A stretch of DNA of 64,000 bases, from NCBI GenBank assembly GCA_963921195.1, contig OY992540.1, positions 172,517,896 to 172,581,895 on the forward strand. Direction: 5' to 3'. A program made the translations under genes and the position numbers. This document shows, piece by piece, positions 45,669-56,285 of the stretch. Positions within the stretch are counted from its first letter, which is position 1. The number at the start of each line of letters is the position of its first letter. Below the pieces are notes generated by a model, which worked only from the letters and a program-made list of their open reading frames with translations, searched no databases and was not told where the DNA came from. This stretch comes from Pegoplata infirma (Eukaryota; Arthropoda; Insecta; Diptera; Anthomyiidae).

Positions 45669-46964
45669 AACAAGTAGAAAAATTAAATTCGACTTGGTCG
45701 AATCTATGAATACCCTCCACAATGTTATCTGATAGTAATTTTCTAAAAAAATGCATTTCAAATTTTTATTAGAAATATATTATTTTGAGTAAAATTTTTT
45801 TGTGAGTGTAAAATTTTTTTGACTGTCAAAATTTTTTTGAGTGTGAATTTCATAAAAAAAAAATAATTAAATTAAAAAAAAAAAAAATTTTTTTGAGTGT
45901 AAAATTTTTTTGAGTGTAAATATTTATTAGAAATATATTATTTTAAGTAAAATTTTTTTTGTGAGTGTAAAATTTTTTTGACTGTCAACATTTTTTTGAG
46001 TGTGAATTTCATTAAAAAAAAAATAATTAAATTAAAAAAAAACATTTTTTTTGAGTGTAACATTTTTTTGAGTGTAAATATTTTTTTTAGTGTACTATTT
46101 GTTTGAGTAACAAAATTACTTTGTAAAATATTTTTGTTGTTTTATACCTATACGTATATGTTGAAAAAATACATTTCTCATATTTCCCTCATTTTATTTT
46201 ACCATCCTAGTCTTTAAAAACCAAAAACAAACTAATATTTGATTTTTTTCCAAAAATACTTACTATACACCGTTACATACAGTTACAAAAACAAAAACAA
46301 TAACAAATATTTACTTGTCTAACAACTAAACTGCACCCCACGGCAGGAAAACAAACAACAACAAGTTAAAAAAAAAAAACTGGTATTTCACCATGCTTGT
46401 TAAAACTTGTTTAACGAGTTTTCAACTGTTTAAGGTGAAAAAATCTGAAATTCAGAGCCTTGCTTATAACTTTTGAACCACTGAACCGATTTTGCTGAAA
46501 TTCAAAACCAAATAGACTTGGGGAACGACAAAGATATGTAACGCGTTTCAGCACCCTCAGCACTGTCTTTCGAAAGTTATAGTGGTTTTAATCTCTAAAG
46601 TTCGCAAAATTCCCTTCCCGAAATTTACTCTTTTGCTCATAACTTTTGAACCACTGGACCGATTTGGCTGGATTGCAATATCAACCTGACCCGGTAAATA
46701 CCCAACATATATGTCAAACTTCAGGAGACTCCATAAAGTCTTCCAAAAGTTAGCGTGTTTTCAACGGACAGACAGACAGACGGACGGACGGACGGACGGA
46801 CGGACGGACGGACGGACGGACGGACGGACATCGCTAGATCGACTTAAAATCGATCAAGGATCATGAATATATATACTTTATGGGGTCCTAGACCAATATT
46901 TCGATGTGTTACAAACGGAATGACAAACTTATATATACCCTCTATCACTAGAGTGGAGGGTATA
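45669..46964 (+). mobile_element. inverted repeat A, copy 2 (in Jockey 5' UTR)
   Basis: Starts AACAAGTAGAAAAATTAAAT and ends GGGTATA next to ACACTCAAAAAA-type AT stretches. It carries TTGAACCACTGAACCGATTT, CAGCACCCTCAGCACTGTC and a long (GGAC)n tract, and is the mirror of copy 1. About 1296 bp. It lies just before the ORF1 start, so it may replace or separate promoter and coding parts of the retrotransposon. Confidence 0.8.
46781..46829 (+). repeat. (GGAC)n microsatellite
   Basis: About twelve CGGA units, longer than the equivalent tract in copy 1 (41703-41735). This accounts for the roughly 42-bp length difference of the two copies. Confidence 0.9.
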
Positions 46965-47009
46965 AAAAAAAAAACATAAAGAAGAGTGCTAAAAAGTAAA
47001 CAAACAAAA

Positions 47010-49008
47010 ATGCCTGTAGGGCATTCTCCCCCCTCACTTACAAGTGTAGATAAACAACTGTCTCCCGCGCAAATCGCATCACCATCAAATTTGAGTATTA
47101 ATTATCCAACTATCTCAAACACTCTCACTGCACCTGCGCAATCAACACCACTCTCGTTGTCAACGCAATGCAAAACTCCAACTCTTCCTTCAACACCTAC
47201 AAACAACATTTTCTTACCCCTTCCTTTGCCTTTAACCACGTATCAACAAATCAATTCTACTAGTTCAAGCATTCACCAAACTATAAGTACTCAGGCATCT
47301 ACAACTACTACTACAACAACATCAACAATTTTCTCTCAAGTACCGATCATGTCATTAACTACTGCACCCACACAAAGAACCAATGCTATTCAAACTCAAA
47401 CTCTTTCTAATAATGACCAAGTGAGCAATGCAAATAATAATTCGCACACATTATCTACGTACACTCAATCGATGCATAACTCAATCACTCAAAACCAGAT
47501 ACAGCAGCAACCGGCAATAGACACTCCAAAAGGCGCTATACCTAAACAGAAAAAAATAGACTCAACAAAAGAAAACGCAACACTAACAGGCATTGATCGT
47601 TACTTCACTATAACTAAGCGTAAACGAAGCCCAAATTCTACGAAAAAGCAACCTACGCCGAAATTAATTAAAAGTACCTCTACAACAAATACGGTAAGTG
47701 AAAACCGGTATTCTATTTTAGATAATGAATCTGAAGATATGGCCGATGAACCAAAAAAAGCGTACAAACCGCCACCAATATACGTACGAGAGCCCAATTC
47801 AAATATTCTTGTCAATAGTTTATCCGAAAAAGTCGGCAAAAATAACTTTTACGTGGTCTCTCTTCGAAGAGGCAACCTCACTGAAACTAAAATACAAACA
47901 CCCACTGAAGTTAGCTACCGCGAAGTTATTAAATACTTAGACTCAGAAAAAAAAAGTTACTACACTCATCAATTAAAAAGTGCAAAGGGTCTTACCGTTG
48001 TTATCAAAGGTATTGAGGGCAATGTTCCTATAAACGATATATCAGCAGCAATAAACAGCGAAGGCTACGAAGTAAAATCAATTCATAATATATTCAACAG
48101 GAACAAAATCTCGCAACCACTTTTTAGGGTTGAAATCGCTTTTGACCCCAAAAAATTAAAAAAAAAATGAGCCCCACCCCATTTATAACTTGCGGTATCT
48201 CCTTAACCGTAGAATTTCCGTCGAGGAACCAAGAAAACGCAAAGATCCACCCCAATGTTTAAATTGCCAGGAATTTGGCCACACGAAAAAATACTGTAGA
48301 CTACCATCAGTCTGTGTCAAATGTGGTGACATCCACAAAACTTCCGAATGTTCAAATTCCAAAAACGATCCCACCCTCAAAAGATGTGGCAACTGTGGTG
48401 GAAACCATACTGCCAACTACAGAGGTTGTCCAGTTTTCATCCAACTCAAGAAAACGTACTCCAATAAACCAGTTTATCGTCAATTCAGATCTAGCGACTT
48501 CCCACAACTCAAAAACGCGCACATTCCTACTCAAAATGCCCCCTATGCACAGAACACTAATAATAACAATGGTCCAGGAGTTACGTCTTCTAATCTACAG
48601 AGCATTTACAATTTCCCCTCATCCGTTCAATCTGAAACACTTCGTAACGACGGTAGAATTGTAAACCCTACACCTATATCGTACGCTCAAGCATCAAGGG
48701 AATCCCAATATTCCGAAAACCCTTCACAATCTTCTTACAGTCAAAGCATTTTTAATCTCCCCTTATCCGCTCAGTCCGAAGCAACTCGTAATGACAGTAG
48801 AACTGTAAATCCTACACCAATATCGTACGTTCAAACATCAAGGGAATCCCAATTTTCCGAAACCCCTATACAAAAAAGTTCATTAGAAGCATCCATTGAA
48901 GTTTTAATTCAAACTATGAACAACTTTATGTCTAACATGCAAGTCATTATGCAAGAATTGCTCAGAAACCAGGGCATGCTAATTCAAGCATTCTCAAACA
49001 AACAATGA
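47010..49008 (+). pseudogene. Jockey-clade ORF1 (gag-like nucleic-acid-binding protein), frameshifted
   Basis: ORF1 proteins of Jockey-type elements bind element RNA and help carry it to the target. The start is taken at ATG 47010 (MPVGHSPP); the frame also extends a few codons upstream without ATG. Residues 1-230 are Ser/Thr/Gln-rich low complexity. About 250-385 has PPPIYVREPNSNI, YREVIKYLDSE and GLTVVIKGI, the pattern of the PRE_C2HC domain preceding zinc knuckles. The frame ends at TGA 48168-48170 just after an A run (48158-48167). The remaining part continues in another frame from about 48178 with three knuckles: CLNCQEFGHTKKYC, CVKCGDIHKTSEC and CGNCGGNHTANYRGC. A one-base slip in the A run explains the break. 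The C-terminal region has an internal duplication of about 47 residues (NPTPISYAQASRESQ / NPTPISYVQTSRESQ). Confidence 0.9.
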
Positions 49009-49067
49009 ACCAGATAAAAATATGTTTTTGGAACGCCAATGGTCTCAGCCAACATAAACAAGAAGTA

Positions 49068-49782
49068 CCCAGTTGGAAAATGTGTCACTGAGGAAATTTC
49101 CACAGTGATTCCTTGAGGAAATGTCTTCAGGTTCTGACAAATCATAGGCAATCCTTGATGACATGTCCTAACATTGTCAGCACTGAATGTTTGCTTTAAG
49201 AGTGTGGACAATTCCTCTAAGACGTCTAAAAGGAAATGTCTTCAGAATAGCAGTATATTAAATTAGAATTTTAAATCTGGGCAACTCTTTAATTTCTAAG
49301 AAAAAGATGGCAATATTATCGACTTAATTAAAATAAAATCAAAATCTAACAAGTACAATAAAAGTAATAAATAGACAAACAATTTTAAAAATAAAGTTTG
49401 GAACAAGTGGTTAGGTGTGGGACTAATAAACTGGAGGTTCCAGGTTCAAATCCAGTTCGGACTAAAAAAGGCGAAAAGTTTTTTCTAAATATGAGAAAGA
49501 TAATTTATAAAGGAAAATGGATAAAAGTAAAAACTAAAGGAAATACGAAAATTTTTTGTATTTTCGCATGACCTATGTCAGACATTTCCCCAAAGAAGTC
49601 TTAGGTGACATGTCCCCAGAAGGTCAGCCCTGACCACTGCTGACTTTGAGTGAGGACATTTTGAAAATTTGTATGAAACTGTCCTCAACCCAGTACATAG
49701 AGATGTCTTGTGGATGTCAGGTGTGACTCTGACATGTCATCGCTCCGTCACTGAGGATGGCTCGAGGACGTTGCCAACTGGG
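49068..49782. mobile_element. CCCAG-ended MITE in the endonuclease, GAGGACATG-type repeats
   Basis: CCCAGTTGGAAAATGTG and the mirror-like ACGTTGCCAACTGGG are flanked by TA (49066-49067, 49783-49784). Removing it and one TA restores the endonuclease frame (insert plus TA is 717 bp, a multiple of three), which defines the ends exactly. GAGGAAATGTC / GACATTTCC and GAGGACA / TGTCCTC motifs repeat at both sides. It contains a tRNA-like segment. Confidence 0.85.
49395..49463 (+). other. tRNA-like segment (tRNA-Ile(AAU)-like, degenerate)
   Basis: Potential acceptor strands AGTTTGG (49395-49401) and TCGGACT (49457-49463) pair over seven positions with G-U allowed. TGGAACAAGTGG resembles box A. CTAATAA sits where an Ile(AAU) anticodon loop would be. 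GGTTCAAATCC (49443-49453) is a good box B. The anticodon and T stems have mismatches, so a working tRNA is unlikely. A SINE remnant or captured tRNA pseudogene is more plausible. Confidence 0.4.
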
Positions 49783-52355
49783 TAGAACACTTCTTGAGTT
49801 CCCAAGAAATCGACATACTGCTAATATCTGAGACACATTTTACTGTTAAAAACTGCTTTAGAATCAACGGATATTCAACTTACGATACTAAACACCCCAG
49901 TGGAAAAGCGTGTGGTGGCTCCGCCATAATTATAAAAGAAAAACTGAGTCATTTTCCAATGAACGAATATAGAACAGAACACATCCAAGCCACTTCGATT
50001 ACCCTTATTGCTGGAAATCTAACAATTTCTTCTGTTTATTGTCCTCCTAAACATAGCATATCGGAATCCCAATACACCCATTACTACAAAACCTTAGGTA
50101 CCAAATTTATTGCAGCTGGGGATTACAACGCAAAGCACACGCACTGGGGTTCTCGACTCAATAACACTAAAGGGAGACAGCTTTTAAAATCGTTAGTCTC
50201 ATGCAAACTAGATGTTGTCTCTGGGGGCCAGCCAACTCATTGGCCATCAGACCCAAACAAGATTCCAGATATTCTCGACTTTGCGGTACTAAAGAACATT
50301 AAACGTGAACACATTTCTATAGTCACATCTCTAGATCTCTCGTCCGACCATTCGCCTTCAATATTGACTGTCTTTCAGGAACATCCGATCCCCAAGCACC
50401 GGTATTTCCCAAATAGGATGACTAATTGGCTTAAATATAAAAAGTATATCAGTTCACACTTACCCTCTAATATCTCATTGAAAAATGAAGAAGAAGTGCA
50501 AGAAGCAATAAGCATGTTTACAGATACAATTTATAACGCAGCAAATGTGTCTACACCGACTATAAATCAGACTACAAAAAAAGCACAATGTCCACAAAAT
50601 GTTGAAACTCTGATCAGAGAAAAAAGAAACCTTAGAAGATTATGGCAGCAACATAGATCTCCAGCTTTAAAACTCCAACTAAACCAATGTCAAAGAGCAC
50701 TTCGCAAAGTTCTCCAGGAAAACAAAGTATCGTCTCTCCAAAGACATCTACAAAGTCTTGATCCAACAGAAATAACTAACTACAGCCTATGGAAAGCCAC
50801 TAAAAACCTAAACTGTCCTATTAGTTACGAGTCTCCAGTTCGCCTTATTGACGGCAGTTGGGCCAGAAGTCCAGATGATAAATCTAAAGCCTTTGCGGAC
50901 CACTTAGAACAAGTGTTCACACCCAATAACACCAACTCCGACATAATTATCCCACAGATAAATGAGAAAGTAGTTTCCCCCATGAAACTTCGATTTCCTA
51001 ACATAATAACAGCTGTTCGAAATCTCAACACAAAGAAATCTCCTGGTCAAGACAAAATTACAGCAAAAATGTTATGTGAACTACCTAGCAATGCTCTAAG
51101 ACATATCCTTTATATATTTAACGCAATCCTGCGTATAGGCTTTTACCCTTCCTCTTGGAAAATCTCCGAGATTATAATGATTCCAAAGCCAGGAAAAGAT
51201 CCCAGTCAAGTAAGCTCATACAGGCCAATAAGTCTCCTCTCGATTTTATCAAAGCTTTTTGAAAAATTATTTCTAAATGCACTAACTCCATTCCTTAACG
51301 ATCACCAAATAATCCCCGCTCACCAATTTGGGTTCCGAAAAGACCACAGTACGGTAGAACAAGTTCATCGAATAGTGACTCTTATCAGAAGAACATTTGA
51401 GGAAAAACTATATTGCACTTCATTATTTATTGATATTTCTCAGGCCTTTGACAAAGTCTGGCACAAAGGGTTAATATATAAAATAGTTTCGCTGTTACCC
51501 CAAAATACACACAAGCTTCTAAAAAGTTACTTAACTGACAGAACATTCGTGGTCAAGGTCAAAGACATAATCTCAAGCCCCAGACAAATTTTGGCTGGTG
51601 TTCCCCAAGGCAGTATTCTTGGTCCCCTTATGTATATTCTATTCACTGCAGATATGCCCACAAGTGCCCTTACACATACTTCAACCTTCGCAGACGACAC
51701 CGCATTTCTTTGTATAGATAAAAATCCTAATATTGCTTCTTACAACTTGCAAACTCACATTTATGAAGTTGAAAAATGGCTTACTAAGTGGAAAATAATG
51801 GTAAATCCTTCGAAATGTGCCCAGGTTACATTTACCTTAAGAAGAGAAAACTGCCCTAATATAACAATAAACAATGTCAATGTCCCTGAGAAATCGCATA
51901 TAAAATATCTGGGAATTCACCTCGACCGACGTCTCACTTGGTCTCAACATATTGACTCAAAATGTACACAACTAAAACTTAAAACTTCTCAGTTGCTCTG
52001 GCTCCTAAACTCTCACTCCACCCTCAATCTTGAATTTAAGGTCCTATTATACAAAGCCATCCTCAAGCCAATCTGGACTTATGAAATACAACTATGAGTA
52101 TCCAATGTTGAAAAACTTCAAAGAAGGCAATCCAAAATATTACGCCTTATAACTGGCAGCCCGTGGTTTATCCGCAACGAAAACATACATAAAGATCTTA
52201 GCATCCCATACATCCGTGAAGAAATACAGAAATATTGTTCCAAATATGTACGTAAATTGTCAACACACCCAAATCCCTTAGCTCAGAATCTACTCCTATT
52301 TAGAGGACATAGTCGTTTAAATAGGGTAGATACATTGGCTATAGCTCACCAGTAA

Positions 52356-52510
52356 AGAAACGCAAAACCTGTTAACACTCATTGGTCACTTATGCGCTGG
52401 CATCAGGGCCACAATATATATTTAGTTTAAGATATTAATACTTATTGTCATTTTTCTTAAAGAAAAGATCCAATTAACAAAATAAAGCTTATAAAAAAAA
52501 AAAAAAAAAA
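52356..52510 (+). other. 3' UTR, polyadenylation signal and poly(A) of the Jockey element
   Basis: About 130 bp of UTR, AATAAA at 52481-52486 and an A tract at 52493-52510, after which the satellite resumes. Confidence 0.85.
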
Positions 52511-53400
52511 TCTGAGACATTTCTTCTATAGAAAAAGTCTCAGACTCTGAGACATTTCTTCTATAGAAAAAGTCTCAGATTCTGAGACATTTCTTCTATA
52601 GAAAAAGTCTCAGATTCAGAGACCTTTTTTTCCAAAGAAAAAGTCTCAGATTCTGAGACATTTTTTCTATAGAAAAAGTCTTAGATTCTTAGACATTTTT
52701 TCTATAGAAAAAGTCTCAGATTCTGAGACATTTCTTCTGTAGAAAAAGTCTCAGATTCTGAGACATTTCTTCTATAGAAAAAGTCTTCTATAGAAAAAGT
52801 CTCAGATTCAGAGACCTTTTTTCTATAGAAAAAGTCTCAGATTCAGAGACCTTTTTTCTATAGAAAAAGTCTCAGATTCTGAGACATTTTTTCTATAGAA
52901 AAAGTCTCAGATTCTGAGACATTTTTTCTATAGAAAAAGTCTCAGATTCTGAGACATTTTTTCTATAGAAAAAGTATCAGATTTTGTGATATTATTGCTA
53001 TAGAAAAAGTCTCAGATTCTGAGACATTTTTTCTGTAGGAAAGGTCTCAGATTCTGAAACATTTTTTCTATAGAAAAAGTCTAAGATTCTGAAACATTTT
53101 TCTATAGAAAAGGTCTCAGATTCTGAGACATTTTTTCTATAGAAAAAGTCTCAGATTCTGAAACATTTTTCTATACAAAAAGTCGCAGATTCTCAGACAT
53201 TTTTTTTATAAAAAAGTTTCAGATTCTGAGACATTTTTTCTATAAAAAAAGTCTCAGATTCTGAGAAACCATTTCAGATTCCGATAAATATTTGCTAAAG
53301 AAAAATATCTTATATTCCAAGAAATTTTTTCTGTAAAAAAATATAAGATTCTGAGAGATTTGTTCTATAGAAAAAAAGTTTGAGACAATTTTTCTATAAA
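52511..53400. repeat. 35-bp double-dyad satellite, block C
   Basis: The same monomer as block B, starting in register where block B was cut by the Jockey element. Homogeneity falls off towards 53280-53400. Confidence 0.95.
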
Positions 53401-53759
53401 ATATAAATCATTTTCTGAGATATATTTCTTAAGAAACGCTCGGTGTACAGTTAGATATGAAAATATTTCTTACCAAATCCGCCTTTTTTCACCTTTCGTG
53501 CTGGTTTATTTTGTAAAAAAAAAAAATATTTTGCACGATGCCATTATATGCTTAAATAAAAAATATTTGTTGGTTTTAATTTGTTTATTTTTACTTTTGA
53601 CACTTGTATTTTTTTAATATTTTGCTTTTTCAAATATAAAAAAATCGTTGTTATCAACTTTGTCCGTAGTTGTTATTGATTATAAATAGTTGATTTAAAA
53701 ATTATTTGAAATAACTATGGATTTTGTTAACTATGCTACTATGTAATTTTTTGGGTGTA

Positions 53760-53924
53760 ATCATTATTCTTCTTCCTCTCCTTCATCAATTCTAATCTAA
53801 GTACTTATTATTGCAAACATTGCCAGACATGGTCTATATTTTAGACACAAATGTTAGGTGTTGCCATTTTTCCAAAGATACTGATTATTGCCACTTAGGG
53901 CGACTTATAGTCGTTATTTTTAAA
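53760..53924. other. short gap, no feature recognised
   Basis: Flank of element O; no gene or repeat seen. Confidence 0.4.
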
Positions 53925-54555
53925 TTATTGTTTCTGTAAAGACAGCCGAGCTCAGACTCCAATTATAATTATGTATTATAATTTTTTGATTTGTTATATA
54001 TGGTTTTGAATTGAAAAAAGTGTGAAAGAAAAATTTTTAATTTTTCTAAAAGTTTAAGACATCCTGGTTTGTTTCCTACTAGTTTCATATTATCCAGTTA
54101 TAATAATCTCCAGAAAAACTTTTAATGTCAAATTTATTTAGTTAATAGTCAATAAAACTCTATATGTGAAAATTATTAACAGATCGCAGCCGACAAGAAT
54201 TGAACTCATCATCATCTGTAATACTTTGCTATTAACTGCTTGTAATTACAATAACAAGTCTTCTGTTAGAAAAAACAACAGCAACAACCACACTCGAATT
54301 GAAAAAATCAGATTTAGTTGATACTTGCTTAACAGCCTACTTGGCGTATCGGTCTAGAGTGATTGTACGTTACAAGCAGTTAATAGCAAAGTATTACAGA
54401 TGATGATGAGTCAAATAAATTTTTAGAAAATTAAAAATTTTTCTTTCACACTTTTCTCAATTCAAAACCATATATAACAAATCAAAAAAATTATAATACA
54501 TAATTATAATTGGAGCCTGAGCTCGACTGTCTTTACAGAAACAATAATTTAATAA
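53925..54555. repeat. repeat R, copy 2, palindromic
   Basis: The left arm GTTTCTGTAAAGACAGCCGAG, ATTATAATTATGTATTATAA, ATATATGGTTTTGAATTG and ACTTTGCTATTAACTGCTTG is mirrored on the right. The right arm lacks about 170 bp present in the left (TTTAAGACATCC to CCGACAAG). The loop (about 54241-54378) contains TTACAATAACAAGTCTTCTG to GATTGTACGTTACAAG. Non-coding. Confidence 0.75.
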
Positions 54556-54774
54556 ATTTAATGTTTACATTTTTTTCTACACATGAATGTGTCAGAGAAA
54601 AATAATATTTTAATCACAACAAAGGCCTTGGCTTTGGCCTGTTTTCCCATGGTCTGAGAACAAACGTCAAATACAAAGTCTTTATTGTAATTTACCTATA
54701 AAAAGTAATGAAATTTATTACTTGACTATAAGAAACAAAACTTTATTTATTTTTTTAATAAAATATATACCCAA
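54556..54774. other. short gap, no feature recognised
   Basis: Contains GGCCTTGGCTTTGGCC, a short dyad, but nothing else that I can identify. Confidence 0.4.
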
Positions 54775-55331
54775 TAGAGATGGGCGCGTGAGTGATTTTT
54801 GACTCACACTCACTCACGCTCACGACAGGAATTTTTGAATCACGCACACTCACTCACGACCATATTTTTTCTACTCACACTCACTCACAATCACGTGAGT
54901 AAATTTAATACAACTCACACTCACGTGCACTCACGCAAGCTTCACTCACACTCAAGTTGACTCACACTCACGAAACTCTTATTTATACAAAAAAAATCAA
55001 AAACTAAAATTTCAAAAATCTTTCAAATTTTTTAGCAAAATTTAAAGTTCAGTGAAATTTTACGCTTTTTTTTTTGCTTTTTTAAGCCAAATTTTACAAT
55101 TTTTTGTTGCTTTTTTGGTACAAAAGGAAATATGAAGAGCAAATAAATCACGCAAACTCACGCAATAAAAATCGACTCACGCACACTCACTCACGCAAAA
55201 ATATTACTCACGCACTCTCACTCACGCAATTTTTTTCCCCACTCACACTCGCTCACAATCACGTGAGTAAATTGAATTCAGTCACACTCACGCGTAAATC
55301 ACGCTCTAATCTGCTCATGTGCCCTTCTCTA
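54775..55331. mobile_element. hAT-like element, CTCACTCACG-type repeats
   Basis: TAGAGATGGGCGCGTGAGTG and ATGTGCCCTTCTCTA ends are flanked by a perfect 8-bp ATACCCAA (54767-54774, 55332-55339). ACTCACACTCACTCACG units fill 54800-54970 and 55145-55310. The 115-codon frame at 55104-55451 runs through the repeat and out of the element and is not a gene. Confidence 0.85.
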
Positions 55332-55339
55332 ATACCCAA

Positions 55340-55675
55340 CGAGAATTATGTATGTATTCGCAAAAATAAACCATTATTCTATACCATTAAAAACTATAAA
55401 ATTACCTACTTTTTAGGAAAAATGTCCTCATCAGAAATGTTGTTTTTTTAACTAAATACTGGGAAATTTCTTCTCACTTTCTTGTTCAAATTGGTCCTTA
55501 ATTTTACGAAATCTAAATCATTATCAACTTTCAATTTTTAGTTAGTTAGTTAGTTTTTTTTTTTTTTTTTTTTTGAGTACATTGAAACTTCAAATAAATC
55601 GTTGTTGTTGTTGCTGTGTTTGATACTTACTTATTTAAGTACAAGTTGATTTGAGTCTTATAAAATTAATGCATG
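55340..55675. other. AT-rich gap with GTTA and T tracts
   Basis: Includes a short (TTAG)n run and a T tract at about 55550-55575. No gene recognised. Confidence 0.45.
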
Positions 55676-56014
55676 CATGTGATCAAGGTTGCCAACTCTA
55701 GAGGAGAAAAAATGGCTAGATTTCAGAACAAAAATGGCTAGAAATGGCTAGATTTTGAAATTCATTAAAAAAACCTAACATATCTCATGAAAAATTATGT
55801 AGAGACGTTTAATACAGGTTTTAACACATACGGGCTGTGAATTATTCATTAAATTACAATTATTGAGATGTATAATTTGTTTTGAATCAATTGATTTATT
55901 TTATTAAAAAAAATATAAAAATCTACATCCTTAAAACAAATATAATCTAAAGAAAACAAATTAAAATGTGAAAGGATATAAATAAATCTAACCAAATTAT
56001 ATCATTCAATACTG

Positions 56015-56285
56015 CACGCAGAGAACAAACATGATTGCGACGACCATAATGGAGGGGGAACATAATATGATTGATAACTTTTATGATTGTAGCGATCATA
56101 TTATGATCTTCGCTAATAGTAGTATGATAAAAATTGTCATTTATAATTGAAGATGATCATAGTATGATTGTGAGAATCATATATATGATCAATTATGGGT
56201 GATTTGCAATTAGATATTATTTGAATCAACCATTTTACGGATCAAGTTAGATCTATTTAGTAAAATTAGCATAATATTTTTACTA
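56015..56285. mobile_element. partial element with TATGATC-type repeats
   Basis: CACGCAGAGAACAAACATGATTG begins a stretch where ATATGATC / GATCATAT / TATGATTGT is repeated about a dozen times. The matching right end was not found; it may be lost at the RT insertion. The termini resemble insect DNA elements beginning CACGCAGAGAA, but no duplication can be shown. Confidence 0.45.

Larger units (their letters stand above)
49005..52355 (+). pseudogene. Jockey-clade ORF2 (endonuclease-reverse transcriptase), disrupted
   Basis: The start ATG (49005) overlaps the ORF1 stop as ATGA, the arrangement used for coupled reinitiation in several non-LTR elements. The first 21 codons (MNQIKICFWNANGLS) are the beginning of the apurinic-type endonuclease. 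A MITE then intervenes (49068-49782), and the frame resumes with EIDILLISETHFT, AAGDYNAKHTHWGSR and LDLSSDHSPSIL, all endonuclease motifs. The RT follows: KKSPGQDKITAKML, IPKPGKDPSQVSSYRPIS, HQFGFRKDHSTVEQ, FIDISQAFDKVWH, AGVPQGSILGPL and TFADDTAF. TGA at 52095-52097 interrupts the C-terminus. In the same frame sequence continues (VSNVEKLQRRQSKILRLITG) to TAA at 52353-52355. Fewer than four lesions separate this copy from an open frame, so it is relatively young. Confidence 0.92.
45470..52510 (+). mobile_element. Jockey-clade non-LTR retrotransposon, nearly full length
   Basis: The element lies inside the 35-bp satellite. The satellite stops at TCTGAGAC (45462-45469) and resumes with TCTGAGAC (52511-52518) after a poly(A) tail, in register, as an 8-bp target duplication would give. 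Order: 5' UTR, ORF1 (gag-like with zinc knuckles), ORF2 (endonuclease and RT), 3' UTR with AATAAA, poly(A). Later damage is repeat A copy 2 in the 5' UTR, a MITE in the endonuclease, an A-run frameshift in ORF1 and a stop near the ORF2 end. The satellite itself contains TCTGAGAC in every unit, so the duplication is suggestive, not independent proof. Confidence 0.75.
38190..53757. mobile_element. TA-flanked element O holding a deep insertion nest
   Basis: CACCCAAAAAATTACATAGT and the mirror ACTATGTAATTTTTTGGGTG are perfect inverted ends flanked by TA (38188-38189, 53758-53759). ACTATG / CATAGT is repeated more than ten times in the left 270 bp and again at 53690-53745. Native sequence is about 38190-38459, 41409-41574, 43947-45469 (satellite) and 52511-53757, some 3.2 kb. 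The rest is later insertions. No transposase frame seen. Confidence 0.65.

Noticed and set aside
41575..46964. One giant inverted-repeat transposon with 1.3-kb arms
   Set aside because: The right arm lies inside a Jockey element that cut the satellite, while the left arm lies in element O, so the arms are better explained as two separate insertions in opposite orientation.
55104..55451. 115-codon open frame
   Set aside because: It runs through the CTCACG repeat block and across the boundary of the hAT-like element; the composition is repeat-derived and no domain is visible.
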